Below are positions 27,601 to 36,501 of a DNA stretch of 64,000 bases, in pieces. The stretch lies in the NCBI GenBank assembly GCA_033239005.1, contig BSQZ01000015.1:8257001-8321000 (forward strand), in the 5' to 3' direction. The notes under the pieces are model-generated. The model had not been told where the DNA came from. It saw nothing but the letters and a program-made list of their open reading frames with translations, and did no database searches. A program made the translations under genes and the position numbers. This stretch comes from Lamellibrachia satsuma (Eukaryota; Annelida; Polychaeta; Sabellida; Siboglinidae). Positions within the stretch are counted from its first letter, which is position 1. The number at the start of each line of letters is the position of its first letter.

Positions 27601-28183
27601 GACAGTTCTCCCAGCAGTCCACTCTTGTAGGGACAGTTGTTCCAGCAATCCATTCTTAGGGACAGTTCCCCCAGCAATCCACTCTTAAGGACAGTTCCCC
27701 CAGCAGACCACTCTTGTAGGGACAGTTCCCCAACAGTCCACTCTTGTAGGGACAATTCCCCCAGCAGACCACTCTTGTGGGGACAGTTCCCCCAGCAGAC
27801 CACTCTTGTAGGGACAGTTCCCCCAGCAGATCACTCTCTTAGGGACAATTCCCCAGCAGTCCACTCTTGGAGGGACAGTTCACCAGTAGATCACTCTTGT
27901 AGGGACAGTTCCTCCAGCAGACCACTCTTGTAGGTACAGTTAGCCCCAAACTACTGGTAATAGATTAGATAAATTGTCAAGAAAGTCTACACTTGGCAAG
28001 TATGCATATGCTGTGTATTCTTGTTGCAGCCGCAACATTGCATTCTACAAAGACCGTGACATTGTTCCTATTGTGTGGACTGTCAACGATGCACACCAGC
28101 AGGAATACCTGCGCCACACTCTCAAGACGTCTTATATGACAGACACAATGCACCATGAAGGCTGTGAACCTCAGAAGAACTAA
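7071..28183 (+). CDS. GDE1: GDE1-like glycerophosphodiester phosphodiesterase, six exons
   Basis: Exons 7071-7361, 10442-10617, 15031-15142, 15992-16084, 25617-25828 and 28030-28183 all have GT-AG borders. Their lengths sum to 1038 nt, an exact multiple of three, giving about 345 residues, close to the vertebrate GDE1/MIR16 length. The N-terminus has hydrophobic membrane segments. These are followed by the GDPD catalytic set: HRGGGHDAPENT in exon 1, the VEFDMDF acidic pair and LLHDQSVNRTT in exon 2. Later landmarks are EKIPTLEEAV, FIDVK, ALTHRPW-like GLTHRPW, and the terminal VVWTVN-like IVWTVND with YMTDTM. The family is an integral membrane enzyme that hydrolyses glycerophosphodiesters such as glycerophosphoinositol; substrate here is inferred. 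A second in-frame ATG lies at 7113. The catalytic frame is intact, so this appears to be the functional host gene of the window. Confidence 0.9.
7480..7655. other. GDE1 intron 1, no feature
   Basis: Short intronic stretch before a LINE remnant; nothing recognised. Confidence 0.4.
7660..8806 (+). mobile_element. LINE reverse-transcriptase remnant
   Basis: On the plus strand the broken frames read DFQKAFDTV, GPLLFVLYVNDLPD, STDDIKIFR, QTDLGVSIDSKLSF, IENVQRRATKEL and, at 8588-8806, the C-terminal NAFPLRVAEPWNSLP motif. Several stops and frameshifts show it is dead. It lies in GDE1 intron 1, tail to tail with the next LINE. Confidence 0.85.
8940..10250 (-). mobile_element. LINE reverse-transcriptase remnant, opposite orientation
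   Basis: On the minus strand it runs from about 10250 (PPKLLKEIVA, EWKEANITPLFK) through KAFYKVPHQRML, SGVTQGSVLGPILFLI, a (TA)n run inserted at 9637-9665, KVLKFADDTEVFRK, DIGVTFSADMK, IVRPHLEYCIQAW, KIQRRATKMTP and NGYEDVDRNMFF near 8990. It is interrupted by stops. Its 3' end faces that of the 7660-8806 LINE, with short TAAGG-like repeats between them. Confidence 0.85.
9637..9665. repeat. (TA)n microsatellite inside LINE
   Basis: Pure TA dinucleotides interrupt the reverse-transcriptase frame between its GPILFLIY and DL segments. Confidence 0.9.
10442..10617 (+). CDS. GDE1: GDE1 exon 2
   Basis: Acceptor TGACTACAG|GCA, donor CACAA|GTAAGT. It enters in phase 0 and leaves with two bases of the next codon. 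It carries VEFDMDF and LLHD, the metal-binding and catalytic part of the GDPD barrel. Confidence 0.9.
10618..10945. repeat. Minisatellite grown from the GDE1 exon-2 splice donor
   Basis: The sequence CTCACAAGTAAGTCAA at the exon boundary recurs immediately downstream as TTCACAAGTAAGTCAA (10635-10650) and CTCACAAGTAAGGCAA (about 10662-10677). It then passes into about four copies of a 57-bp unit containing AATAATGAGACTCC and CAAGCCAAGAGTCCTC. Confidence 0.85.
10946..12175. other. GDE1 intron 2, no feature
   Basis: AT-rich intronic DNA. A 75-codon open frame at 11300-11527 shows no recognisable domain. Nothing else supported. Confidence 0.45.
12176..12500. mobile_element. Fold-back element (long imperfect palindrome)
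   Basis: The left arm (about 12186-12295: CCATGAAAACAACCAC, AGAGCTGCCAAACTTCTC, AAACATTACTCTTAC) returns in inverted form at about 12390-12482 (GTAAGAGTAATGTTT, GAGAAGTTTGGCAGCTCT, GTCGTTTTCATGG). The centre has a perfect 12-bp stem, 12317-12346 (CTATGCCTAGCT / AGCTAGGCATAG). This is the structure of a fold-back MITE. Confidence 0.75.
12501..13640. other. GDE1 intron 2, no feature
   Basis: Only short unrelated frames are present. Around 12860-12980 a GGGCCGA-type motif recurs a few times. No gene or element is recognised. Confidence 0.4.
13640..14460. repeat. Probable retroelement 3'-end remnant
   Basis: The stretch around 13800-14100 reads like a LINE C-terminal region (plus-strand motifs resembling GSEFHRVSAGTEKALG). 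It resembles the tails of LINE families common in marine invertebrates, but all frames are broken and I cannot name the family. Confidence 0.35.
14461..15030. other. GDE1 intron 2 end, no feature
   Basis: AT-rich DNA with a short (TA) run at about 14478-14488, ending in the exon-3 acceptor TGCTTTACAG. Confidence 0.45.
15031..15142 (+). CDS. GDE1: GDE1 exon 3
   Basis: Acceptor TTTACAG|G and donor CAGAAG|GTTTGT. It completes the split codon from exon 2 and ends in phase 0. It encodes the conserved EKIPTLEEAV and MFIDVK segments. Confidence 0.9.
15143..15991. other. GDE1 intron 3, no feature
   Basis: Unremarkable AT-rich intron; no element recognised. Confidence 0.5.
15992..16084 (+). CDS. GDE1: GDE1 exon 4
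   Basis: This 31-codon exon lies between GTTTCAG and GTAAGT, phase 0 on both sides. The peptide AVVCSFHPQVIYA aligns with the conserved VVCSF...VIY segment of the GDE1 family. Confidence 0.88.
16085..17720. other. GDE1 intron 4 start, no feature
   Basis: Contains a short TG-rich run near 16110-16150 and AT-rich DNA. No gene or clear element is seen before the Gypsy fragment. Confidence 0.45.
17752..18495 (+). repeat. 20-bp minisatellite, ~37 copies, inside Gypsy pol
   Basis: The unit GGAGCTACRCAGAATGCCCA is repeated with very low divergence. Because 20 is not a multiple of 3 and the unit lacks stops in any plus-strand frame, all three plus frames stay open for hundreds of bases. The unit equals the Gypsy codons for the QNAQELR motif that lies at the joint of the two flanking pol segments. 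Confidence 0.95.
18867..22428. mobile_element. 3.56-kb DNA transposon inserted in Gypsy
   Basis: Terminal inverted repeats start GGGGAAGGC(T/A)GTGTTAGTTGAGCCA at 18867 and end with the inverse at 22428. Flanking Gypsy sequence on the two sides is colinear (…FNK / LYGRKF…). The flanking dinucleotides are TA and AA, perhaps a mutated TA duplication. The two ends are very long inverted copies: 19190-19745 matches the inverse of about 21340-21890, including part of the coding 3' end. The interior carries the gene remnant at 19960-21438. Similar reading frames accompany Academ-like or related transposons, but I cannot assign the superfamily. Confidence 0.8.
19960..21438 (+). pseudogene. Transposon-encoded PIN/XPG-like protein with Cys-rich (CXC-type) tail, broken
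   Basis: Frames at 19966-20025 (FDTETIYARAMGLQ), 19978-20709 (PTSMFDENGNMRDAK, VYLVFDRYIEGSTK, VLVVADDTDIFVLLLY), 20760-21024 (HSLTGCDTVASYFGVGKVAA) and 21148-21438 together form a protein family common in invertebrate repeats. Acidic motifs VFDRY, ADDTD and TGCDT fit a PIN/XPG nuclease fold. The end has a tesmin-like cysteine block (CSCNSSDMACTPFCACQGG). At least two frameshifts and stops break it. Function is inferred from motif layout only. Confidence 0.6.
23969..24156 (+). repeat. Gypsy 3' LTR
   Basis: Directly after a polypurine tract the sequence opens TGTTATGTTC and closes GAACATGACA, a near-perfect short inverted terminus. It contains AATAAA at about 24080. Length is 188 bp. No matching 5' LTR is found in the window. 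Confidence 0.75.
24185..24835 (-). mobile_element. LINE 3'-end remnant
   Basis: The minus-strand frame 24823-24611 reads FYYKFMHKQLPAYLQNWL and HTFRTQHEFAKKFL, a C-terminal motif of jockey-group reverse transcriptases. It is followed by a 3' tail ending in a (TCTG)n run at about 24196-24216, a typical LINE terminus. Confidence 0.65.
24836..25616. other. GDE1 intron 4 end, no feature
   Basis: No further element recognised before the exon-5 acceptor TTTTGCAG. Confidence 0.45.
25617..25828 (+). CDS. GDE1: GDE1 exon 5
   Basis: Acceptor TTTTGCAG|T and donor TCTGT|GTAAGT. It enters in phase 0 and leaves with two bases of the next codon. It encodes GLTHRPWVLS and a hydrophobic stretch (LLEWSHTVWLWYFCGN) that matches the same region of vertebrate GDE1. 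Confidence 0.9.
25829..27135. other. GDE1 intron 5 start, no feature
   Basis: AT-rich intron with a short duplicated phrase TTGACGTTCCCTTAAACAATC near 26665-26710. No gene seen. Confidence 0.45.
27140..27950. repeat. ~28-30 bp minisatellite in GDE1 intron 5
   Basis: About 28 copies of a unit like GGGACAGTTCCCCCAGCAG followed by a CCACTCTTGT stretch, with variable internal length. The long frames on both strands come from the repeat. There is no spacer diversity, so it is not CRISPR-like. Confidence 0.95.
28030..28183 (+). CDS. GDE1: GDE1 exon 6 (terminal)
   Basis: Acceptor CTTGTTGCAG|C. It completes the split codon and ends in TAA at 28181-28183. It encodes IVWTVNDAHQQEYL and SYMTDTMHHEGCEP, the conserved GDE1 C-terminus. 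Confidence 0.9.
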
Positions 28184-28460
28184 AACCTTCAGTGTTGTCC
28201 CCTATTCCATTGGTATTGGTCAGTTATACAGCTCATGAAAAAACAGCGAATGTTTGGCACTGCGGGTGCATGTATGTCACCCATGTCTGGAGACATTGTA
28301 AATTACTTTCATTCATGTTTCTACAGAGAAACACTAAACATATTTCTTTTATTTAGTTTGGATTACTGTCTGACATCACACAAAGATTGTTGTTAATAGC
28401 ACATTCTATATACGTTACAAAAGCATTGAGTGTTTTTGTTGGTTTTTAATAATGCAAAAT

Positions 28461-28521
<61 letters not shown>

Positions 28522-28640
28522 TACACCATCCCCTGATCCACCATAAACATTGCTGGAACTGTTGACGATTATAGCATCTCTAGGGCAAACACCCCATAAG
28601 TTGCTACCAGCTCTTGTTATGTTGAAACAGCCACTATAAC
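28184..28640 (+). other. GDE1 3' UTR region and (AT)n tract
   Basis: Downstream of the stop is AT-rich DNA with a pure (AT)n run at about 28463-28516. No canonical AATAAA was found close to the stop; the polyadenylation site is not located. Confidence 0.5.
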
Positions 28641-28649
28641 GACTGAAGT

Positions 28650-29080
28650 AGATACAGGAGATGGGATCAAATGGTGTCGAGGAACACAGTGCCATGAGCA
28701 GGAGCCGATGGTGTCTGTGAGCAGGAACCAGACGGTGTCCAGGAGTAGGAGCCATGTGCTGTCCAGGAGCAGGAACCAGATGGTGTCAAGGAGCAGGAGC
28801 CAGATGATGGTGAGGAGCAGGATCTAGATGGTGCCAAGTAGCAAGAGCCAAATGGGGTGCAGGAGTCTGATGGTATCCAGGAGCCAGATGTTTCAGGGAG
28901 CAGGAGCCAGATGGTGTCCATGGAGCAGGTGTCGGATGGTGTCCAGGGGCAGGAGCCAGATGGTGGCCAGGAGCAGGAGCCAGAGCCAGATGATGTCCAG
29001 GAGCAGGAGCCATAAGGTGTCCATGAGCATGAGCCAGATAGTGTCCATGAGCAGAAGCCATGTAGTGTCTAGGAGCCATA
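28650..29080. repeat. Degenerate minisatellite (GGAGCAGGAGCCAGATGGTGTCCA-like)
   Basis: About 18 diverged copies of a unit near 24 bp. Long frames on both strands reflect the repeat. Confidence 0.9.
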
Positions 29081-29244
29081 TATAATTATAATATTGATTA
29101 CTGTTTTAGGTCAATGCAAAAATAGCTAAATGTTTTAAACATACAATTTGTAAATATAAAATTTTTTTAATATGAAATTCCTGTTAAGCTACCAAAATGG
29201 GACTATTTGCTTATAAACTACCACTTATCAGCCACTGTCGGTGG

Positions 29245-29470
29245 GGCACGGTGACATATTGGTTAGAACACAAGACTCTCAATTGAGAGAACCAGAGTTC
29301 CAATCCTTATGCTGCCATTTCGAATCTTTGGAAATTTCATTGATGCCACATTGCCTCAGCTGTATAAATGAGTACCTGGTTATGATATGTGAATGAATAG
29401 TCTTTGGCAAAAGGCTTTCACAAAAGATAATTTAATTTTGTAGTATTATAAAATGTACGAAGACTAAACA
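29245..29470 (+). mobile_element. tRNA-derived SINE
   Basis: The head GGGGCACGGTGACATATTGGTTAGAACAC contains an A-box-like TTGGTTAG. A B-box-like GAGTTCCAATCC follows about 35 nt later, around an anticodon-arm-like CTCTCAATTGAGAG. A body with AATGAGTACCTGGT and an A/T-rich tail follows. RNA polymerase III promoter spacing is correct for a tRNA-like SINE head. Confidence 0.65.
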
Positions 29471-32050
29471 CAATGAAACAGTTAACATGTAACAGTATTT
29501 AAAACAAATGGAAACTCTAAAATATCCCACAATGGTGCATTGTTTTAAAAAACCATGTTTTTCTGATAAATAAAAAGTTGTAATGTTATCTTAAAGGTGG
29601 TTTTATTTTCCCACACATCAGTTCAACAGACACACACACACACGCACACACGCACACACGCACACACGCACACACACATAAGGATATCATTATATATATA
29701 TATAAGGATAAGATTATCAATATATATATTAATAAAAGGGCATGTTTTGATAACCTTATGCCACAGGGCATAGGAGGATAATTTTTATTAGTATTTAAAA
29801 ACTATCAAGCACAGTGTTACACTACTACATTGCATAAACATGTTCAATATTCCCTTGACATAATTTTGTGATTGGAACATGTCAACTGACATTGAATTAA
29901 GCATTCAAATGATAAGCCCACAACTAGCTTAACTTAACTACTCAAGATACTGCCATAGTTGCTGAAATTTTGAACATATTGTTTTCATTAGAATGCTGCA
30001 CACAAGTGTAGAGGCCACATTATAAGAACATTGACAAGCTGAAAAGAATACAAACATGAGCAACTAAGCTTATCCCAGAAGTACAATGTTTTATCATGTC
30101 ATGTATATAATGCTAATCTAGTTGAGTCATCAATTCAGACACATTACTTATGATGGTTTGTGTCAATTCAAGTCACTTGTTATCAGAGTACGGGTCAATT
30201 GCATTACAGGCTGACCTCTTGACAATACTAATTGATGTTCTGACCCTTAGTATAATATATTTACACTTCACTATTGACATCAACATAATACTTTAATATT
30301 AAAAAAATACAAATTTGAACTTATAAGCTTTAATGTTAGTAGCAACAAAGAAGTGGAAGTACTGATGTCTCAGTTTCTTCTTTTGTTTGTAGCCATAAAT
30401 GAAAAATCCATTTAAACATATACTGTGTTATGATAAATGCAATTAGTGTTATCATCCACTTGGACACTAAGTTGTTATAATTCTTCTAACAATTATGTTT
30501 TTTCTCAAATCATCATGGACCTCAAGAATCATGGAAAGTGCATCACATGGATTTATGGAACCACAAATAACTGAAAGCAGTTTTGAATTAATGAAGCAAC
30601 GCTGAGTACTGGGTCAAGTATTTAATTAATGATGGACCAAAGCAACCAATAGTAATACTGAGACGAAGTGATCGACATGGCCAAGTTTATGCAGAAGTAA
30701 ATGGATTAGATATTTATACTGGACTGCACTAATGAGGCAGTGACTAGAATCCAGCATTTGTAAACAAACATAATTTTAATTAATAATTTAATTTATTTAC
30801 ATACCTGTGCCAAATTTGTTTATTTGTAATAAAGATTCCATTACGATGAATTATTTATGAATTAATTATTTTTGATCTGTACTTATTTATTTCATAACTT
30901 TATGAATTAAGTTCATGTTCTAACACGACTGCAATGGACAGTACATAGCTATTATCTGGTTTCAATGTGTTAGTTATGCAATGCACATTTTGAGTAATAA
31001 GTCTTGACAAGAAAGTATGCAGGCATAATTCACCGAAAAGAAGATGTTTATTCTTCTACAAGCAAGTATGAATAACATACATAGTTCTTGTGGTTATGTA
31101 TATGTGAAAACAGATTATGCTTAATATAATGACTTGTTTTATGTTATTGAATTTGTGAATGTCTGAGTTTTTATTTTTGCGAAAATGTGCTGTAATGCTT
31201 CTACAAAAGAATTGAATTTTATAAATTGACAAAAGCAAAGATCGAGTACCAGCAAAGTGTCAAATGTGTTAAATCTGCTTCCTTAACTGATTTAGCCTAT
31301 AGCAAATCTGGTTCATTGGTGTCCAAATATGTAGTGTGTGAATAGTTTACGTAACATCTGCAGTCAATTTAATAAAGAAATGCCTATTTTTTTTAAATCA
31401 TCGAAAGAATTGACTTTAGTTGTTAGATCTGATAAGGATCAAAATAGTGGATATCCAAAATGGTAAGCACTGTGTGGGTCAATGCTGATCATGGGCGTGA
31501 CCTCCATCCTCTCGCCAGGCGCATGACAAAGTTACACAATTTCACCAAGGAAGAAAATCATGATTTTTAGCATTTCTATTTTCACTTCAGTTAATGCTTG
31601 AACAAGCATTAATTAATTTAATAGTTTGACAGATGATTTCACAAAAATGATATACAAGAGTTGCACAAACGAACTAGCATGTCGCAGTGGATACTAGGTA
31701 GATTTGGTTTTTCGCAAAAATAATTTGAAATGATTCTGTAAAAAAATCGAATTGATTAAGCTCCTTTAATATTAAAACGTATGAATAATCTAACCATCTC
31801 AGAAAAGTGATGAGTTTGTATGAGGCGCCGTAGCGGATGAAACGTGATGAAACGGCAAAACCTATCGAGTTCTGCAAGAACTGTCGAGTTCTGCAAGTTT
31901 GTATTTTCATGAATCACTCACAAAGAACAGCAAATTAATGAAAACATTCCTGTAAATGTTACCAACGTGAATATGATTAAAACAAAATTGTCAGTTTAGA
32001 CGACAATTCCACGAGACGTCCTGCAGAATACATAACGAATTCAGTACAGA
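29471..32050. other. Intergenic, no gene; (CA)n-type tract at ~29628-29680
   Basis: AT-rich DNA without convincing exons. CACACACG repeats lie at 29628-29680, followed by short TA-rich runs. Nothing else supported. Confidence 0.45.
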
Positions 32051-32054
32051 TTTA

Positions 32055-32105
32055 TATATGAGCTGTCATAGCTTAGCGGTAGGGCGTTCGCTACATGTTT
32101 TTTCG
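32055..32105 (+). mobile_element. Possible tRNA-like SINE fragment (5' half)
   Basis: GTCATAGCTTAGCGGTAGGGCGTTCGC resembles a tRNA 5' half with an A box (TAGCTTAGCGG). No B box follows, so at most it is a truncated SINE or tRNA fragment. Confidence 0.35.
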
Positions 32106-32179
32106 TTTAATGTTCTTATTATTATTTTATCTATTATATTTAAAGCAATATTCGCTTTTGTTTAATTTCGCTGAGTAGC

Positions 32180-32480
32180 AAGATGACAAGTTTCAGAGGG
32201 CTTCCATATAGGAATTGGAGTACGACAGGGCTGCTTGCAATCTCCACTGTTCTTTCTGATAGCCGTAGACTGGACAATGAATAGATCTACAGAATACCAT
32301 CGTACTGGGATCCAGCGGAACTTGTTCTCACAACTAGAAGACCTGGATTTTGCAGATGATCTAGCACTACTCTCACAAACACATGCAACAAAAAACAGAA
32401 AGGCTTCAAGAAAAAAGCAGCCAACTGGGTCTTAAGATCAATGTGGGAAAGAGGTGATGAAAGTGAAGTTTGTGTTTTGC
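32180..32480 (+). mobile_element. LINE reverse-transcriptase fragment
   Basis: The plus-strand frame reads GVRQGCLQSPLFFLIAVDW and LEDLDFADDLALLSQ, the catalytic core of a LINE reverse transcriptase. The frame shifts near 32400 and is truncated on both sides. Confidence 0.75.
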
Positions 32481-32577
32481 TTATACCGGTAGGCGCACCA
32501 GTACTTGTCAAGTCTGGTTTTGAAGGTGTTTAAAGATGGAGCTGATGCTACAGTCTCCGACAGAGTGTTCCATCGCT

Positions 32578-32645
32578 GTTTTTGCTGTGGCCTCTTGTAT
32601 TTTTGCTGTGGCCTCTTGTATTTTTGCTGTGGCCTCTTGTATCTG
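32578..32645. repeat. Triplicated 21-bp unit
   Basis: TTTTTGCTGTGGCCTCTTGTA is repeated three times head to tail with no mismatch apparent. Confidence 0.9.
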
Positions 32646-32859
32646 TTTGCGTTTCAAGTTCGAGTCCCACATGGTCCACGTTGTGGAGGCCGTGCACATA
32701 TTTGCATGTTTCAAACATATCACCACGTGCCCGCCGATAAAATAGACTTGGCAGTCAATGTAGCTTAGGTGTTTTATCTTTGATACCAGTTTTGTCGCTC
32801 TGCGCTGTAGGGGAAGGTTGAGACCCATGATTATAGGGGAGCTTTGAGCCACCCACTGA

Positions 32860-33175
32860 AACTTGGTTAATAACGATTAGTCGCTCTATCTGACGAGTTC
32901 TATAGATGAACGTCATGCTACCTACAACGTCACGACCTTTTGACTAATGACGGATGATAAAAGGCGCGCAAAATCACGACGGTATGTGTTTTTACCTATG
33001 AAATATTTTTGCTATATTTTATAGGTAAATATAGCGTGTTTTCTTGTTTTCGTTCTACATCTACTATACGTAGTGCAATGTTATCAATACTAACATATTG
33101 TCAATGACGGATAATAGTTTTGTCAATGCCTGAAACCTATTTTGGCACACGCTGGTCAACGTTTTAGTAAAACTC
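32860..33175. other. Intergenic, no feature
   Basis: No gene or element recognised. Confidence 0.4.
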
Positions 33176-33179
33176 ATGT

Positions 33180-33330
33180 TGCATGTATAATTGTGATCAT
33201 GCACCCATGAGGGATGCATGGGGCCGATGAACCGGTGTAGGATAGTATTTGGATCCCCATAGTATTTTACCCCCGCGGTCGAAATACTATAATAGTATAT
33301 TGACCCCTGTGGTAATTTGACACCCCTATA
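33180..33330. repeat. Dispersed repeat, inverted relative to 56240-56380
   Basis: It contains GCCGATGAACCGGTGTAG, GGTCGAAATACTATAATAGTA and TTGACCCCTGTGGTAATTTGA. Inverse versions occur at 56240-56365. The segment is rich in short palindromes and probably belongs to a DNA-transposon end. Confidence 0.65.
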
Positions 33331-33339
33331 TTTCAGTCA

Positions 33340-34510
33340 CCATGTGATGTCGCATTGCGTGTAAATAGTGTTTTGTGGAATACAACCTGGATTGGAAATT
33401 GGATATATTTAAACTGTTTTTAAAAAAAGGTCATACCTAATTTGCCTAGCCTAAATTTCTCATATTACGGGAAACAGCTTTCTGGTAGAAAGCATGACAT
33501 GTATTAATGCATCTTACATCCCTCTTTTCTCAGTTCTCACATTCCTTTTCCTTCGGCCTGGCTGTGACACCACCTCTGCTCTCTTTGGTAGTCAACCCTC
33601 CTCAATCCGCACCAAGGGACCTGCCCATACTATCCTGCCTTTTAGTATTCTTCCCGTTCAGCCGAACTGCATCGTAACCTCTTCCTTCAGCTCATTCATC
33701 TTCCTTCTATTCGCCGTCTTAGTTGTTCCTTGGACCAAGTTGTCCTCGCAAATTGGAAGCTTCTGTACCATACAGGTATAGTATACCAGTACTGCGGACA
33801 AAATAAAATGTCTTTCCCAAATAAGTATTATTAAACTAACAAGTTGGGAATCATATTGTTATGATAATAAAAATAACCTTTCTAAGATTAGAACAGTCGA
33901 TGGGACATGGTGGATGTCATGTGATAACCGTAGCAAGATGATCTCCGTCAAGTAGGGCTAGTTATTAAGTGTGTGCAGGATACACATTATTACAAGTCTG
34001 CAGACCCTGCCATTACAACAATTTTATGGTTTATCTTGGCATGATTACTTCACTGTATTATTAAAATGCAATATGCACAATACATTAGAAGCAACAGTTT
34101 CTGTGTTCATTATATTTTTATTTTAAGAAATGGTTGGATTACTCGGACTTCCACCAGCCTACCTAATACACGTGTTAGATGTCCTACCGTCTAACACAAC
34201 TGTTGCCCTGGCGCTGTGGCATTTTATCGGGCGAGACTAGAATATTTAGACTATGGGAACACAAATTGTAGAGACAACAGTGTCACATATATTACAATAT
34301 AAAAAATACTCAATTACAATCACCAACTGTTCCAAGTCAATAAAATAATAATGTGCATAATTATGTCCTCCAATACCAAACACACATGTATTATTGTACT
34401 ATTGTGCACGTACTATTACAGGGGAAATAAGGAAATCAGCTAACAATAAATAATCAAGAATTCTGACAAAAATATGCAAAACAAATATGCATAAATTATA
34501 ACAACAAACC
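33340..34510. other. Intergenic, no confident gene
   Basis: A plus-strand frame at 33494-33781 contains RPGCDTTSALFG, similar to the TGCDTVASYFG motif of the transposon protein at 20.8 kb, but only over about a dozen residues. Confidence 0.35.
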
Positions 34511-34523
34511 AATTGTTCTTTTC

Positions 34524-34655
<132 letters not shown>

Positions 34656-34681
34656 GATACACAATTAAAGTCAACTACTGT

Positions 34682-35026
34682 TTAGCTGTGGGTGTGGGCC
34701 ACAGCACTGCCACTTGTATTCCACTGTGTCATTCTTGTCTCTGCCGTATGGTAAGAACACATAGATCTTTGTGGCAAGGAGGCTTGCAAAAACAAATCGA
34801 TCTCTGTTCCATACACCCGGAGGCTCGCAATGTTGGTTTTCGTTGCATAGTCGGTGTTGCTAGCGATTGTGCCTATGATACACTTGTTTTCGCCCATGTA
34901 CGTCATAAGCACAGCACGCAGAACTTTGTGAAAGGTATGTCCACCAGAGAGGAAATAACTCATCGTCCGAAAAAGACAATTTCCATCTCCCCGCATTGTT
35001 AAGGTCGTGGGTGGTGACTCTGTCAC
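34682..35026 (-). pseudogene. OTU-type cysteine-protease-like frame
   Basis: The minus-strand peptide contains MRGDGNCLFRTMSYFLSGG followed by HKVLRAVLMTYM. This is the OTU signature: Asp and Cys of DGNCLFR, then the H-x-x-x-R segment. A second half, GTEIDLFLQASL, resembles the family's W-G-x-x-E-L region. The catalytic C-terminal His is not visible, so it is partial. It lies downstream of, and colinear with, a Gypsy integrase fragment, suggesting it belongs to a retroelement. Confidence 0.6.
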
Positions 35027-35149
35027 AGCAATTTACCTCTCTGTTCCGATGTGAAGTTGCGTGTAGACCTGCAAGCCAAGGATCTGAGCACGTTGATTCT
35101 GCCACTCCCCATCAACATAACTTAATATCACAGTTTCCTGGTGTTCTTC

Positions 35150-36084
35150 TCCAGTCTCGACGCAATCGTTGCTGAGTGGTCGCTGGTGTGGTTTGATCCT
35201 CGCAGAGTTTACCTTTGCCCTGTGCCTAGTTTGAATGTCCCTTTTGCGTGAATCTCTTCAATTGGGAACGGACCAGTCCATCTAGATTTCAATTTATCCC
35301 CCATTCTGTTATCCCTCCGACTGTTCTGAGAAGCACCTCGTCTCCGATGGTGTAGGCAGGTGCCTCAAATCTGCTGTCGAAGTACTCCTTTTGTTTCGTT
35401 TGAGCTATCTGTATATTGACCTTTGCCTTCTTCTGGTAGGTCATCAATGGCAGCAGGGTTTCAATTCTGGTTGCAAGCTGCTGGTCCACAGTTGCAGAGA
35501 CGTTGTCAGCTTCTCCCACAGGCAAATGCAGCTTTATAGGAAGTCTCGGTTTCTTCCCGAAGAGCAGATAGTACGGCATCTCGTTGGTTGATTTTTGGAC
35601 AGACGTTCTGTGTGCCAACAACACTGGGGCTATGTCCCAGTCATTCTAGCCGTCGTTACAGAACTTGACCAGGCAGTTGGTAAGCGTCTGATTGTACCTT
35701 TCAGTGAGGCCATTAGCTTTCGGATTAAACGCCGTTGTAACGCGATGGTCGATGGCCAGCCGGTTGCAAATAGTATCGTTAACCTGATTACAGAACTCAC
35801 GAATTCACGGCCCTGGTCAGTAATGCTCGTGTCCTTAACGCCTTATCGGCAGATGATGTCGATGATGAAGTCAACAATGTGTGACGCATGTTTAGATGGG
35901 ATGGCGCGAGCCTCTGGCCATTTGCTAAGGTCAACACGACGACGTTCTTGTTGCCTTTCTCTGTTTTTTTGCAATGGACCAACGAGATCCACCCCAAACT
36001 GCTTGAAAGCTGTGCTTGACAGGGGAACGGGGTGTAATTCAGCTGGTGTCTTACGCAGGTGATTCTGTCGCTGACACACATCAC
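35150..36084 (-). pseudogene. Gypsy integrase remnant
   Basis: On the minus strand, CVSDRITCVRHQLN starts at about 36080. Shifted frames then read GVDLVGPLQKN and HIVDFIIDIICR, and 35624-35289 reads HRTSVQKSTNEMPYYLLFGKKPRLP and YTIGDEVLLRTVGG, then WTGPFPIEEI. This is the order HHCC region, core, GPY/F tail of Ty3/Gypsy integrase. At least three frameshifts. Confidence 0.8.
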
Positions 36085-36366
36085 AAGAACCTACAACAAC
36101 AGCAAGACTTCATACACACGCACGCACGCACGCACGCACGCACGCACAAAATTTAAGGCCTCATCTCAAAAATATAAAATGAAAGAGCCATCTAAAAAAT
36201 TTAATCAACCACTTATTTTACAATTTGAGATGACCCCTTAATTTTGTTTAGATAACCCATTTAATTTTTTGAGGTGACTCTATTTAAATGATTCCTCCTC
36301 TCTTCCTTGCCACCCTACCTGATTCGGACCTATTGTTTGCGCATATATTATTATTGCCGTGTGTTA

Positions 36367-36498
36367 GGGGTCATCCATAAAGTACATCACGTTTAGGGGG
36401 TGGAGGGGTCTATAGGCAAGCATTATGAAGCATGACAAGGGGATGGGATGTCTAAAAAAATGCCCACAAATAGCTTGACGTACTTTATGGATGACCCC
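36367..36498. mobile_element. 132-bp MITE with TTA target duplication
   Basis: It begins GGGGTCATCCATAAAGTAC and ends GTACTTTATGGATGACCCC, an inverted repeat of about 19 bp. TTA flanks both sides (36364-36366 and 36499-36501), as in PIF/Harbinger-type MITEs. Confidence 0.85.
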
Positions 36499-36501
36499 TT
36501 A

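Noticed and set aside
27113..27950. CRISPR-like array of ~30-bp repeats
   Set aside because: The units are contiguous with no unique spacers, in an animal intron; it is a minisatellite.
32055..32105. Functional tRNA gene
   Set aside because: Only a 5'-half-like segment is present, with no B box or acceptor stem.
33494..33781. Second copy of the PIN/XPG-like transposon protein
   Set aside because: Similarity is limited to about a dozen residues around GCDTTSALFG.
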